Shown here: piece after piece, positions 54,279-63,470 of the stretch
How the letters are laid out: the number at the start of each line of letters is the position of its first letter
Numbering within the stretch: position 1 is the first letter of the stretch
From: Paenibacillus sp. Marseille-Q4541
GTDB taxonomy: Bacteria > Bacillota > Bacilli > Paenibacillales > Paenibacillaceae
Length of the DNA stretch: 64,000 nucleotides
Direction: 5' to 3'
Assembly: GCF_018310695.1 (NCBI RefSeq)
Contig: NZ_JAGXCY010000002.1
Coordinates: 1-64,000 of the forward strand
Notes under the pieces: generated by a model
Database searches by the model: none
What the model was told of the DNA's origin: nothing
What the model saw: only the letters and a program-made list of their open reading frames with translations
Made by a program: the position numbers and the translations under genes

Positions 54279-55460
54279 TTAGATTCGATAGTTGGTTTGC
54301 TGAATTAATTTACCGTCAACCATAACCGTTGTGATGACTGGAAAATGATCCGGTTCAAGACGTTCGATAATTAGTAGATCCGCCTTTTTCCCAATCTCTA
54401 TGGAACCCAATTCATCATCTATGAGAACGGCTTTCGCTGGATTTAACGTCACCAGTTTAAACATCTCTGATAGTTCCTTACCGAGCATACTAGATAATTG
54501 AAATACAGCATGAAGCATTGCAGCCGGATAATAGTCACTACATAAAATATCGATACTACCGTCATCTACCGCTTCTGATGCGGATAAATTGCCACTATGT
54601 GATCCGCCCAGAATGACATTCGGCGCACCTGCCATGGTGAACATCCCTCTATTCTTTGCTTCCCGTGCAATTTCCAGAGTAATAGGGAACTCGCTGATCG
54701 TAGCTCCAAAGCTCTCAACAAGGTCCAGCTTGTCTGTGGAATCATCATCATGTGAAGCAATCGCAATGCCTCTGCTGGCTGCCAGGTCTGCAATCTCCTT
54801 GATAGACTCTTCTGTTAGTTTTTCTTTGGTCTGATGATTCGCGATGATCACACTCATACCTTCATCCGAGATATCGTTATAACTACGAACTGTTTTCTTG
54901 TAAATTTCCATATCACGATATTGTCCTTGACCCGGTGTGTGATCCATAAAGGACACCAGATGTACTTTATCTTCTGTAATATAGGATTTCAGATTGTCGA
55001 CCTGGTCTAGATTATCAATCTCAAACCGTGCATGGAATCGGTGACGAACTAAGTGTTTTTCATAATGGGTCTGATTGATAAGTTCAAGCATCTTCTGCAC
55101 ATTTTCAGGTTCACGAATGGGACGATACTTATAATCAACCGACTTAAAAATGGATAATGAATGATACATCGTCGTGATGCCATGACATAGCAGCTCTTTT
55201 TCTGTTTCCCGTAAACTAAGGCCAAAATTTATTAAGGAAGTCGGACGTGGAGCAGTCATATGCTCGATATAATCCGAATGAATATCAATCATACCTGGAG
55301 TAACATATCCCCCCTTGGCATCGATAACTTCGATGTTACAATCAACATTCCGTTCTCCAGTTCGAGAAATGTTAGCAATTCGGTCCTCAACAATCAGAAG
55401 GTCATATCCCTCAAGTAGCCCCTTCTCCAATACGATGATTCCACCTGTGATCAGATACAT
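54279..55460 (-). CDS. phnM: PhnM, ribose 1-methylphosphonate 5-triphosphate diphosphatase
   Basis: 393 residues, amidohydrolase superfamily. Metal sites show in GMIDIHSDYIEHM and SHDDDS; PRPTSLINFG and SGNLSASEAV are typical of PhnM. Removes pyrophosphate from the ribosyl-phosphonate triphosphate. GGGAG before the ATG; 25 bases after phnK. Confidence 0.95.
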   Translation of the reverse strand: MYLITGGIIVLEKGLLEGYDLLIVEDRIANISRTGERNVDCNIEVIDAKGGYVTPGMIDIHSDYIEHMTAPRPTSLINFGLSLRETEKELLCHGITTMYHSLSIFKSVDYKYRPIREPENVQKMLELINQTHYEKHLVRHRFHARFEIDNLDQVDNLKSYITEDKVHLVSFMDHTPGQGQYRDMEIYKKTVRSYNDISDEGMSVIIANHQTKEKLTEESIKEIADLAASRGIAIASHDDDSTDKLDLVESFGATISEFPITLEIAREAKNRGMFTMAGAPNVILGGSHSGNLSASEAVDDGSIDILCSDYYPAAMLHAVFQLSSMLGKELSEMFKLVTLNPAKAVLIDDELGSIEIGKKADLLIIERLEPDHFPVITTVMVDGKLIQQTNYRI

Positions 55461-55485
55461 AAGAACGACTCCCTTTTATAATTTC

Positions 55486-56331
55486 TCAAAGTAGTGATTG
55501 TACAAGCTGCTGCGTGTAGGCGTGCTGCGGATCTTCCAGGATCTGATCGGTAAGGCCTTGTTCGATAATTTGTCCATCCAGCATCACGAGAGTCCGGTCA
55601 GATAACATACGGATGACCCCAAGATCATGGGACACTAGCAAGATGCTAATGCCAAGCTCTCTTTGCAAATGTTTGATCAAATCAAGCACACTCGCTTGAA
55701 CCGAAAGGTCCAGCCCTGTTGTAACCTCATCCAGCAGCAAAATAGGCGGTTTGTTTGACAGAGCTTTTGCAATCTGTACCCTTTGCTGCATACCACCGGA
55801 AAAATGTTGTGGTTCTTCCTTCATCCGGTAGACGGGAATATGAACCTGTGTTAACAGCTCACTCCCTCTTGCTTCCATCATCGAAACATTCCTTGTACCC
55901 GCAGCAATCATCTTCTCCGCGATATTTCCGATGGAAGAAAAATTCATCCTGAGCCCAAAAATCGGATTCTGATACACCTTACCCATTAGCTCATTTCGAA
56001 TTTGTCTTTTTTGCTGAGAGGATTGTTCGAACAAATTACATGTCCCGTTTTTATATACATGAAGAAAAGCACTTCCCGTCGTTACCTCTTGATCAAAATA
56101 AAGACATTTCATTAATGTCGACTTTCCGCTTCCGCTCTCACCGACAATCCCGAGTACTTCCCCCGGATGCAGATCAAAGGAAATATCCTGGCAAGAATAC
56201 ACGGTGCGGCAAGCTGGGCAGTAGTTCTTGTCTAAGTTACGATTCTGTTTATCACTACACCTCGGACATCCTTCGCCAAACTGCTTGCTTAACCCGCGTA
56301 TTTTAAAAATAGGTTCATCGATGGTATTCAC
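55486..56331 (-). CDS. phnK: C-P lyase subunit PhnK with zinc-ribbon insert
   Basis: 281 residues, about 30 longer than E. coli PhnK. ABC ATPase with Walker A GESGSGKST (64-72), signature FSGGMQQR and LLLDEVT. Between the first strand and Walker A is an inserted CPRC...CPAC pair (Cys22, 25, 38, 41) that looks like a zinc ribbon. PhnK docks on the PhnGHIJ core and couples ATP use to C-P cleavage. GTG start overlaps the phnJ stop by 4 bases. Confidence 0.93.
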   Translation of the reverse strand: MNTIDEPIFKIRGLSKQFGEGCPRCSDKQNRNLDKNYCPACRTVYSCQDISFDLHPGEVLGIVGESGSGKSTLMKCLYFDQEVTTGSAFLHVYKNGTCNLFEQSSQQKRQIRNELMGKVYQNPIFGLRMNFSSIGNIAEKMIAAGTRNVSMMEARGSELLTQVHIPVYRMKEEPQHFSGGMQQRVQIAKALSNKPPILLLDEVTTGLDLSVQASVLDLIKHLQRELGISILLVSHDLGVIRMLSDRTLVMLDGQIIEQGLTDQILEDPQHAYTQQLVQSLL

Positions 56332-57194
56332 TGTTCATATTCTCTCCTCTCATACGAAGACGGCTGATTCATTCGAGATAAACAATAGCTGGTATCATTA
56401 CATTGATAATAGGTTGTATCCGCTACAGCATCATAAAGCTCGTCCATGAACACGTGCTCCGCACCGCACTGATGGCAACTCTTACCTAAGAAAGTTTCTG
56501 GCTCGAATGGTACATCTTCAAAAGCGAGAGAAACGATTTTCGTGTATGGCGGAACAGCATAGATTTTTTTCTCTCTGCCTGCACCTAATAGAATCAAGGC
56601 TTCTGAACTATGAAGTTTACCATTATCGAATTTAGGAATAGGGCTTGGAGCCATTACATAACGATCCTGTACGATAACCGGATGGTCAGCACCCGTGGAT
56701 ATGCCGCCATACTTCATCAACTGTTCGAAGAGCATAAGCCACGCACCGCTGTATTCTTTTTCACCGTGTAATCGCTTGGTTTCCAGTTCACTAGATTCAT
56801 AGACACGAAGTGGCTCAGGCATCGGAACTTGCAAGATCAGAATTTGCCCTTCTCGAAGAGGCACTTCCGGAACTCTGTGACGGGATTGGATTAGCGTAGC
56901 TGCCTCTGTCTCATCTACTGTTCTTACATTTGTCGTCTTCTGAATAAGCTTTTTCATACTTACAGCATTCACGGACTCATCCGAACCTTGATCAATCACT
57001 TTGAGCACATCTTGTTCACCGATGAGAGAGAGCGTTAACTGAAGCCCTCCCGTGCCCCAGCCCCGTCCAATCGGCATCTCTCTTGAGGCAAATGGAACTT
57101 GATAACCAGGAATCGCGATGGCTTTCAATGTTGCTCTACGAATCTCCCTTTTGGAACCTTCATCTAAAAAGGCAAAATTATAATGATTCTGCAT
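56328..57194 (-). CDS. phnJ: C-P lyase PhnJ, radical SAM catalytic subunit
   Basis: 288 residues from the ATG at 57194, which has GAGGAG 7 bases upstream; this trims a false N-terminal extension and leaves a 17-base overlap with phnI. The four cysteines that hold the iron-sulfur cluster and form the thiyl radical are present: Cys240, 243, 265 and 271, matching E. coli 241, 244, 266 and 272. The RHRVPEVPL segment and PSPIPKFDN are conserved. Cleaves the C-P bond of ribose 1-phosphonate 5-phosphate. Confidence 0.97.
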   Translation of the reverse strand: MQNHYNFAFLDEGSKREIRRATLKAIAIPGYQVPFASREMPIGRGWGTGGLQLTLSLIGEQDVLKVIDQGSDESVNAVSMKKLIQKTTNVRTVDETEAATLIQSRHRVPEVPLREGQILILQVPMPEPLRVYESSELETKRLHGEKEYSGAWLMLFEQLMKYGGISTGADHPVIVQDRYVMAPSPIPKFDNGKLHSSEALILLGAGREKKIYAVPPYTKIVSLAFEDVPFEPETFLGKSCHQCGAEHVFMDELYDAVADTTYYQCNDTSYCLSRMNQPSSYERREYEQ

Positions 57195-58329
57195 GTGCAT
57201 TCTCCTCTTTGGCCTGTGCAGACTCGCTTTGTTTGATTTTTCGTACATCATTCAACTTGGATTGGAATGTAACATAATGAGGCATTTTCAAATGAGATAT
57301 AAAACCAGACGATTCGACAGAATCAATATGATAGAGAACAAACTCTTCGTTCTGAGTTGGGATCGTCTTATCTCCTTCAGCCAGGCTTTTATCTAAAATG
57401 CTCATGGCAATGGCCTTCGTCTCATTTTGTCCGTAACAAAGTCCGTAGCCGAAATCGAGCTGAATGTCTTTCTTCCCGTTCTCCGCTTCTACCGTTTTGG
57501 GCACCAACATTTCTACCTCGGTCACTTGAATTTCTCCGATGTAATACGCATCTTCCTCATCCTGTGAAGTTTCAGTCGGACTATCTACATAGACCGGAAG
57601 ATGTCCCACTCGAAGCTCTCCCACGGTGGGGTGAACCATTCCGTACCCCCGAATTACTGCATAAGCAAGGGAAGTGATAGTACCAGTCTGACCTCGTGAT
57701 AAAATTTGCAGCTTCTCGCTCCGGCTCGCTGGGAAAGACAAACTCGATCGGGTCACATCTTCTGGCTCCGTGTCATCCTTTGAACAATCCTCAATTAGTC
57801 CTTCACTGCGCAAATAACTCAGTACTTTAGGCAGCTGTTCTTCGACTTCTCCCCTAGTTTGCTGCATATCATCCTGTCCCTGATGCTCAAAGTTTCTGAG
57901 CCAAGCTGTAATGCTTTCTTCCGTTTCATCTCTGAGCTCAAAATCAAGCAGACGATGCGAATAATCCGTTGTTGCACCGAGAATTTGTCCACCAGGAATG
58001 TCTTTAAAAGAAGCAGATATCCTACGGTGAATTCGCATTTGTTCAGACTCTACCGTTCTCGAGTAATGTTTACGAGGTAGTGTAGAGCGGTAAGCTCTGA
58101 GTAGGAATACCGCTTCTTCAGGACTTCCCTCTGCCTGCTTGATCGCAAGTGCCGCAAGCGTTTCACTGTATAAACTGCTCTCAGACATCACTTGATCGAT
58201 AAGAGCCCTCATACCTGACTCAACTGACGACACATCCAGAGATTTCCCCTGCTTCAGCCGTTCATACTGAATTCGCTTGAGCGCTTCTTCAATTGCTTTT
58301 GTTCCTCCTTTGACGGCAACATATCCCAT
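57178..58329 (-). CDS. phnI: C-P lyase subunit PhnI
   Basis: 383 residues. MGYVAVKGGTKAIEEA at the N-terminus, SRGQTGTITSLAYA and HPTVGELRVGHLPVYV are PhnI hallmarks. With PhnG, H and L it exchanges adenine of ATP for phosphonate. Its ATG follows the phnH stop directly; AGGAGGT lies 10 bases back. Confidence 0.96.
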   Translation of the reverse strand: MGYVAVKGGTKAIEEALKRIQYERLKQGKSLDVSSVESGMRALIDQVMSESSLYSETLAALAIKQAEGSPEEAVFLLRAYRSTLPRKHYSRTVESEQMRIHRRISASFKDIPGGQILGATTDYSHRLLDFELRDETEESITAWLRNFEHQGQDDMQQTRGEVEEQLPKVLSYLRSEGLIEDCSKDDTEPEDVTRSSLSFPASRSEKLQILSRGQTGTITSLAYAVIRGYGMVHPTVGELRVGHLPVYVDSPTETSQDEEDAYYIGEIQVTEVEMLVPKTVEAENGKKDIQLDFGYGLCYGQNETKAIAMSILDKSLAEGDKTIPTQNEEFVLYHIDSVESSGFISHLKMPHYVTFQSKLNDVRKIKQSESAQAKEENAHAESL

Positions 58330-58926
58330 TTAATGTTGTACCTCCTTTTCAATACGGGTTGTTCTTGGCAAGGCCATAAGGAGATGCGTCGTATCCGTGA
58401 AGATCATATCGATGCCAAGAGGAAATTCTGCGTTTCGTTCTGCACGTATATCTTCCCAAGAGCCGGAAGCCTGTATTTCACAAGAAGCAATATCTTCAAT
58501 TCCAGGCCCTTTAAGTATTCTTTTCTCCCCACCAAACAAATTGGTTGATTCAATAATGAACGTGGCTGACTCATGAGGGTCTTGAAGATCTCCGTTTTTC
58601 GCAAGTCTCATTGCCTCTAATAAAGATTCGGTACTGGCATTTTGCATAACAAAAATATAATCCGCCATGCTCACATCAGACCTCTTGGCATAGGTTAACT
58701 GACTCAAAAAAAGGGATACTTCCTCCTCCTCGTCTGCACATACGTGGAACGTCACTTCCGTATCAAGCAGCATGTGAGCGAGCGCAATCGTGACAGGATA
58801 ACAGTCCGAACGTTTCTCTACCTTGGTCGCTATGTCTGAAAGATTTTGAATCGATCCTGGTCTGGACAATGCATCGATTACTTTTCTATAGGTTTGCTGA
58901 ATTACGTGAACCTGGTTTACCATCAT
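58330..58926 (-). CDS. phnH: C-P lyase subunit PhnH
   Basis: 198 residues from the ATG at 58926 with AAGGGGG 6 bases upstream. A 32-codon longer reading overlaps phnG but has no ribosome site. VHVIQQTYRKVIDALSRPGS is typical of PhnH, the structural subunit that binds PhnJ and PhnI. Confidence 0.93.
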   Translation of the reverse strand: MMVNQVHVIQQTYRKVIDALSRPGSIQNLSDIATKVEKRSDCYPVTIALAHMLLDTEVTFHVCADEEEEVSLFLSQLTYAKRSDVSMADYIFVMQNASTESLLEAMRLAKNGDLQDPHESATFIIESTNLFGGEKRILKGPGIEDIASCEIQASGSWEDIRAERNAEFPLGIDMIFTDTTHLLMALPRTTRIEKEVQH

Positions 58927-58936
58927 CTTGTCCCCC

Positions 58937-59362
58937 TTAATCATTGTCCATGGTTTCAAAATCAACTTTCGTTCCCATAAGCTTGAGAACATCTTTTTTA
59001 CGATCTGAAGCAAGTTTTTCACTCTCTAGCTGCAATAACGCTTCCCATCCGCTTGTTTCGGTAAGCCCGGCCGTATACGCAGCGTCAATGACGGCTAGAT
59101 GATATGCTTTTTTACTTTCATCTCCCTGAATCAGCCCAATACCGGTTGCATCATTGATCTGGACCTTGCACTCTGTCACTAGCACCTCTCCGAGGTAGAA
59201 CAGGCTTTGTGCAGCAGTCTCTCTTACTTTGACCATAACAAGTCCCGGATTGGGATCTTGCGTGACCGTAGTTTCATACCTGTCTTCAATTTGTTTTGAT
59301 AGCAACGCCAAGAGATCAGAAGTACTGTTGATCAAGATCTCCGTTCTTTGTCTTCGTTTCAT
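58937..59362 (-). CDS. phnG: C-P lyase subunit PhnG
   Basis: 141 residues, a little shorter than E. coli (150). VMVKVRETAAQSLFYLGEVLVTECKV is the conserved core. Part of the PhnGHIJ core complex. GGAGG six bases before ATG; ends ten bases before phnH. Confidence 0.93.
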   Translation of the reverse strand: MKRRQRTEILINSTSDLLALLSKQIEDRYETTVTQDPNPGLVMVKVRETAAQSLFYLGEVLVTECKVQINDATGIGLIQGDESKKAYHLAVIDAAYTAGLTETSGWEALLQLESEKLASDRKKDVLKLMGTKVDFETMDND

Positions 59363-59412
59363 TTCGAACCTCCAACCTATCCTGTGGAATCCATCTGATT
59401 ACCTATTTCCTA

Positions 59413-60114
59413 TTAGATGACGTAAGTGAATAAATCTCCGCGATACATGATTTTACTGTATTCCAGCGTATTGCCCGACTCCTTGTCGGTGCACTCCGAC
59501 TCTATTACGATTAAAGGAATTAAGCTTGAGCATTCCAGCAATTCCCTTTCCATCTTTGAAGGATGCGTGAGTCTAAGTTGTGTCTGTGTCGATTGAAACT
59601 CCCTAAATCCTTTGCTTTCATAATATTGAAACATCGAGTAAATCTCTTTTCCTTCTCGTCCGATCTCCGGAAACATTGCCTCAGAGACAAAAGAACTATG
59701 CAATGCGATGGGCCGATCATCGATAAATCGGAGGCGGTCCACTCTATATATAGAATCCTGTTCATCTACATTCAGGATTTCATATATTTTTTGATTAAAC
59801 TCTATCTTTTCACATAAAATATTTCTCGATTGATAATTGTAGCCTAGCTCTATCATTTTCCGACTGAAGCTTTTGTCAGCACTAAGTACAAGCGAAATTC
59901 GTTGTTGCCTGTCCTTCACAAAGCTCCCTTTTCCCTGCATGGAGTAGATATATCCCAACTCTTGGAGCTTCTCATAGGCTTTCCGAGCCGTTATTCGGGG
60001 TACTTTAAATCGGTCAGCCACTTCGTTCTCTGATGGAAGTTTATCGTAAGGTTCATATTTACCGGACTCTATCCACATCACGAAATGATCCATAATATCC
60101 ATCTCTTCTGACAA
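59413..60114 (-). CDS. phnF: GntR/HutC-family regulator PhnF
   Basis: 233 residues. N-terminal GntR winged helix (YDKLPSENEVADRFKVPRITARKAYEKL) and C-terminal UTRA ligand domain. Lies directly before phnG in the operon, as PhnF does in many bacteria, and presumably represses the operon until phosphonate or phosphate state changes. Confidence 0.9.
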   Translation of the reverse strand: MSEEMDIMDHFVMWIESGKYEPYDKLPSENEVADRFKVPRITARKAYEKLQELGYIYSMQGKGSFVKDRQQRISLVLSADKSFSRKMIELGYNYQSRNILCEKIEFNQKIYEILNVDEQDSIYRVDRLRFIDDRPIALHSSFVSEAMFPEIGREGKEIYSMFQYYESKGFREFQSTQTQLRLTHPSKMERELLECSSLIPLIVIESECTDKESGNTLEYSKIMYRGDLFTYVI

Positions 60115-60167
60115 GTACTACACCTCCTAATAAGATGAACATCGTGCCCAATTCAATCCTTTTTATT

Positions 60168-61025
60168 TCACAGATGAAGACTCTTTTTGCACTCACGAAT
60201 TGCATTCACAGCATCGATTCCAGGACTTCTGCTGCCGAGCTTCACTTCTTTCTCTCCATAAGAACCATGAAAATCAGATCCACCTGTCACGAAGAGATTG
60301 TATTCCTTAGCGAGCCTAGCAGCCCTTTGTTCGTCCTGAGGTCCGTGCAACGGGTGAAGCATTTCAATCCCCTGCAGTCCATAACTCGTTAGCTCCGGCA
60401 CAAATTCAAAACTTTCATATTGGCCAGGATGCGCTAGTACAGGAACTCCTCCTGCCGCAATAATGGCGGTGATCGCTCGCTCCGCATCCACATACTCCAT
60501 AGGAGTATAGGCAAGACCAGCGGTCTCTCCATCTCTTCCACGAGAAAACAAAGTTTTATATAAATCTCCATAAAAGGAGTCGGTGTAACCTTCTTCAATT
60601 AAGGCATGCATAATATGCTGCTTATAAACGCCAGTTCCTCCTTCCGCATATTTCATAACCTGTTCCCAAGTAATGTCGTATCCGGCTTGAATTAATGTTT
60701 CTACTGCACGCTGACAGCCTTCATGTCGCTGCTGAATGAGCGGATCACACAGATCTGCAATGGCCTTATTCCCAGGCTCAATCTCGTATCCGAGAATATG
60801 AACTCGGCGATTCCTTACAAAATCATAAGCAGATATCTCAATACCAGGAATAATCTCGATACCGCTCTCTTTTCCTTGGTTCACCATCTCACCAAGACCA
60901 ACGGTTGTATCGTGGTTTGTAATTGCCAAATGAGAAATATGCTCCTGAGCCGCAAGCTCTAATACTTCTGTAAATGAACAAGAACCGTCGGATAGGTTAG
61001 TGTGACAATGCAATTCCACCTTCAT
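60168..61025 (-). CDS. PHP-domain phosphoesterase (PhnPP-like)
   Basis: 285 residues. PHP metal sites in order: HCHTNLSDGS, NHDTTVG, PGIEIS, LAHPGQ and GGSDFHG. Members hydrolyse nucleoside or sugar phosphates; a PHP enzyme from Eggerthella opens 5-phosphoribosyl 1,2-cyclic phosphate, the C-P lyase product, and is called PhnPP. As first gene of the phn operon with no phnP nearby, the same role is likely here (inference). GGAGG precedes the ATG. Confidence 0.88.
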   Translation of the reverse strand: MKVELHCHTNLSDGSCSFTEVLELAAQEHISHLAITNHDTTVGLGEMVNQGKESGIEIIPGIEISAYDFVRNRRVHILGYEIEPGNKAIADLCDPLIQQRHEGCQRAVETLIQAGYDITWEQVMKYAEGGTGVYKQHIMHALIEEGYTDSFYGDLYKTLFSRGRDGETAGLAYTPMEYVDAERAITAIIAAGGVPVLAHPGQYESFEFVPELTSYGLQGIEMLHPLHGPQDEQRAARLAKEYNLFVTGGSDFHGSYGEKEVKLGSRSPGIDAVNAIRECKKSLHL

Positions 61026-61159
61026 CTAATGAACCTCCTGACAAATTTGAATAATGAGGAGCAACTTCTTCTTTTGCCTAGTCTAACTTGATGCCAAGTT
61101 GCAAGGGTCAATGGAGTGTAAACTGTAGGTAAAGCTTTGTTATTTTATAGATTGCAGCA

Positions 61160-61193
61160 AAAAAAGCACCCTCCCAATGTTATGGAAGAGCGC
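61160..61193 (-). terminator. Terminator of the first GNAT gene
   Basis: Imperfect hairpin (AGCGCTCTTCC against GGGAGGGTGCT) followed by seven Ts on the minus strand, about 80 bases past the stop. Confidence 0.7.
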
Positions 61194-61270
61194 TCTATTT
61201 TCTTTATTAAATGATCAAATAGCAAAACTATACAATTAGAAAAAAGTAGAGCTTTGCTATTATTCGCTTA

Positions 61271-61750
61271 TTATTTCATGTCAAGCTCTAACCTTCTTGT
61301 TTTTTCACGCATCCCATTGGATTCATAAAATTGCATCGCGCGATCATTTTCTGCAAACACGTTAAGTTCCAAGCTATCCACATTATTTTCTTTGGCATAG
61401 GCCACAATATAATCAAATAAGAATTGACCTACACCTTGTCCCCTGACATCTTCATGTACCGAAAAATCCTGAACAAATAAAGAGGTCCGCTCATTAAAAA
61501 TAAGATGCTGCTCCGTACGCTCCATTTTTAATACGGCATAACCCAAGACCCTGTTATCCGGCGTCTTTTCTACAACAACCACATTCGAATTTTCCGTATG
61601 TAACAAGTTACGAACGTCTTCCTCTGTGTAATAGTTAGTTAAAGTAAATAAATCAGGTCTTAAATCTGCATTTACCTCATCCAATTCTTTTCTCAACAGG
61701 ATAATTGACTGGATATCGTCTGCGTTTGCACTGCGTATTTGTAGCTTCAT
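61271..61750 (-). CDS. GNAT-family N-acetyltransferase
   Basis: 159 residues. Acetyl-CoA pyrophosphate loop VRGQGVGQFLFDY near residue 102, then the LELNVFAENDRAMQFYESNGM helix-strand that closes GNAT folds. Transfers an acetyl group to a small molecule or protein amine; target unknown. Start ATG after AGGTTC, single gene. Confidence 0.9.
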   Translation of the reverse strand: MKLQIRSANADDIQSIILLRKELDEVNADLRPDLFTLTNYYTEEDVRNLLHTENSNVVVVEKTPDNRVLGYAVLKMERTEQHLIFNERTSLFVQDFSVHEDVRGQGVGQFLFDYIVAYAKENNVDSLELNVFAENDRAMQFYESNGMREKTRRLELDMK

Positions 61751-61784
61751 CTAAGAACCTCCATATGTTTATGACTTTATCTTT

Positions 61785-61981
61785 TTATCTAATCCAACTA
61801 CTCTGGGCTGCGATATTATTTATCTGTTCCTGTGCTTTTCCCAAAAATATAGCATCTCTCTTCTGAATAAAACGGCTGACATAATCCTTCGGCTTATCTT
61901 TATTTATTAACCTAATTGCCTACCCTAATTCAACCCATTTCGACTGAAATCCGTTTAATTGCTCTTCTGTGCTTCAGACAT
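61785..61981 (-). pseudogene. Decayed small ORF
   Basis: On the minus strand an ATG at 61981 opens a frame broken at once by a shift and then by an in-frame TAG, after which 43 protein-like codons (for example DYVSRFIQKRDAIFLGKAQEQ) run to TAA. A former gene of about 65 residues would fit. Family not recognised; chance cannot be excluded. Apart from a terminator the rest of this 340-base gap shows nothing. Confidence 0.25.
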
Positions 61982-62057
61982 CTTTTCGTTATGTTCGGCT
62001 CCACCACTGGTTAGTTTAAGATCATCATGATTTGATACGTAGAGAGGGTATATAACG

Positions 62058-62084
62058 AAAGGGCTGCGTTACTCGCAGCCCTTT
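62058..62084. terminator. Bidirectional terminator
   Basis: Stem AAAGGGCTGCG / CGCAGCCCTTT with loop TTACT and T-runs on the plus strand; it closes the minus-strand GNAT gene at 62092. Confidence 0.8.
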
Positions 62085-62091
62085 TTTACTT

Positions 62092-62670
62092 TTAGTTATT
62101 ATTATTCATTTTATAATATTGGTATTTCCTATCTTCAATCTCTAATTCATCTTGATACTCAAAACCACATTTCCGTATCACTTTGTTCGATGCTAGGTTA
62201 CTGATCTGAGCAATAGCGATAAGTTCTTGGACTGTGGTGTTAAGAAACAAATAATCGATTAATCCTTTTGCTGCTTGTGTCGTGTAACCTTTATTTCTGT
62301 GGTCTTTTGAAATCCCGTAATATATTTCTCTGTTTGGCGGCGATACTGTATCCAATATTCCTGTACCGCAAACACCAATAAACTCGCCTGTTTCTTTCAA
62401 TATGATTCCTAATCGCAAACGTAGTTCTCCAATATATCCGTCTTTTGATACAGCCTGTATAAATCGTTTATTCTCAGGAATTTCATAATGATGAAACCAG
62501 TCTTCACGCTGTTCCTTGGACACATTCCAATCCAACAGAAATTCGTGAAAGTGAGGTTGCCAAGTAAGGTTGTGTAATGCACCTAAATCCTCAACTTGAT
62601 ACTCTCTCAAAATAATATCCTTACATTCTATCGTGAACATGTTGTTAATTGAGCTGTATGAATTACTCAT
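62092..62670 (-). CDS. RimJ/RimL-type GNAT acetyltransferase
   Basis: 192 residues. N-terminal ILREYQVEDLGALH strand-helix and, near residue 120, YYGISKDHRNKGYTTQAAKGL with the acetyl-CoA loop; the VIRKCGFEYQ turn is typical. Acts on N-terminal or small-molecule amines. Preceded by GGAGGAT. Independent unit. Confidence 0.9.
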   Translation of the reverse strand: MSNSYSSINNMFTIECKDIILREYQVEDLGALHNLTWQPHFHEFLLDWNVSKEQREDWFHHYEIPENKRFIQAVSKDGYIGELRLRLGIILKETGEFIGVCGTGILDTVSPPNREIYYGISKDHRNKGYTTQAAKGLIDYLFLNTTVQELIAIAQISNLASNKVIRKCGFEYQDELEIEDRKYQYYKMNNNN

Positions 62671-62925
62671 GGGTATCCTCCTAATAATAGAAGGAATACA
62701 AAGCAGAATAAGGAATGATCACAACGTGCAGTAATCTCAAGGATCCACCGCAATATGTGATGAAATCAGCACTATGCTTTGCATCCTTGTAATAGTGAAA
62801 AATCATATTAAGTTTAAACTATTACAAAGTTACTGGCATAGCGGACTCCCCCTCCCATATATATCCACAAATTGTAGCAAACATTGGGCTAACATTCAAT
62901 GATACCGTTCGAAATACGAGAAAAA
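62671..62925. other. Intergenic region without a recognised gene
   Basis: Only the promoter side of the RimJ/RimL-type gene is expected here. No ORF, RNA or repeat was recognised. Confidence 0.4.
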
Positions 62926-62955
62926 AGGGACCCCGATCGCATTGGACGGGTCCCT
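62926..62955 (-). terminator. Terminator of the sigma/anti-sigma unit
   Basis: Stem AGGGACCC(C)G / CGGGTCCCT with an 11-base loop and a run of six Ts on the minus strand, 11 bases past the stop. Confidence 0.85.
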
Positions 62956-62966
62956 GCTTCATTTTC

Positions 62967-63470
62967 TCACGGTTTGGCGGTACCGTTTATCTTCTCAAAG
63001 TACGGGGCTAACCTGGAGGTGAGCTGTTCAAACTGTTGTTGCTCTTCTTTGGTCAGCTTCTCCTCATGTTTGACCCCATTTTCATCGGTGATCTGCAGCT
63101 TTAATTGCATCAACTGCTTGGTCAGCTCCGTATACTCCTTGAATTCGTCTTCCGTGAGCTTGCCTTTTGCTGCCTGAAGCATTCCTTCCATGGCTTGATA
63201 ATCTTCCTGTGTACCACCGTGCTGTTCAATGGTCTCAGAAGAACCGAAAATATCATCAGCCAGATAGGAAGCAGCAAATGCAGCAGACGGAATCAGGATT
63301 GCTACTGCGGCAATGCCTGCCAGCATGCATTTTTTCATGGGAGATCGTCCTCTCTTTTCGTTCACATAGTGTTGATAGGACTGCCTTACACGTCCATACA
63401 AATCGGGTGGGCATTGCATCGAATCTGCCGCCTGGCGAAGCTCTTCACGCAATTCCTTGTCAATGGACAT
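62967..63470 (-). CDS. Membrane protein overlapping an ECF sigma gene, probable anti-sigma factor
   Basis: 167 residues: cytoplasmic N-terminus of about 48 residues with helices (ELREELRQAADSMQCPPDLYGRV), one membrane helix (about 49-66) and a charged, coiled outside part (DUF3600/DUF4179-like). No zinc HxxxCxxC motif. The ATG at 63470 has GGAGGAG 6 bases upstream. It overlaps the sigma gene by 11 bases, the usual layout for sigma/anti-sigma pairs; the role rests on this context. Confidence 0.75.
   Translation of the reverse strand: MSIDKELREELRQAADSMQCPPDLYGRVRQSYQHYVNEKRGRSPMKKCMLAGIAAVAILIPSAAFAASYLADDIFGSSETIEQHGGTQEDYQAMEGMLQAAKGKLTEDEFKEYTELTKQLMQLKLQITDENGVKHEEKLTKEEQQQFEQLTSRLAPYFEKINGTAKP

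Noticed and set aside
57195..57251. Longer phnJ N-terminus giving a 73-base overlap with phnI
   Set aside because: A strong ribosome site precedes the ATG at 57194, and that start matches the known PhnJ N-terminus.
58927..59022. Longer phnH reading with overlap into phnG
   Set aside because: AAGGGGG precedes the ATG at 58926; the shorter form has the family length.
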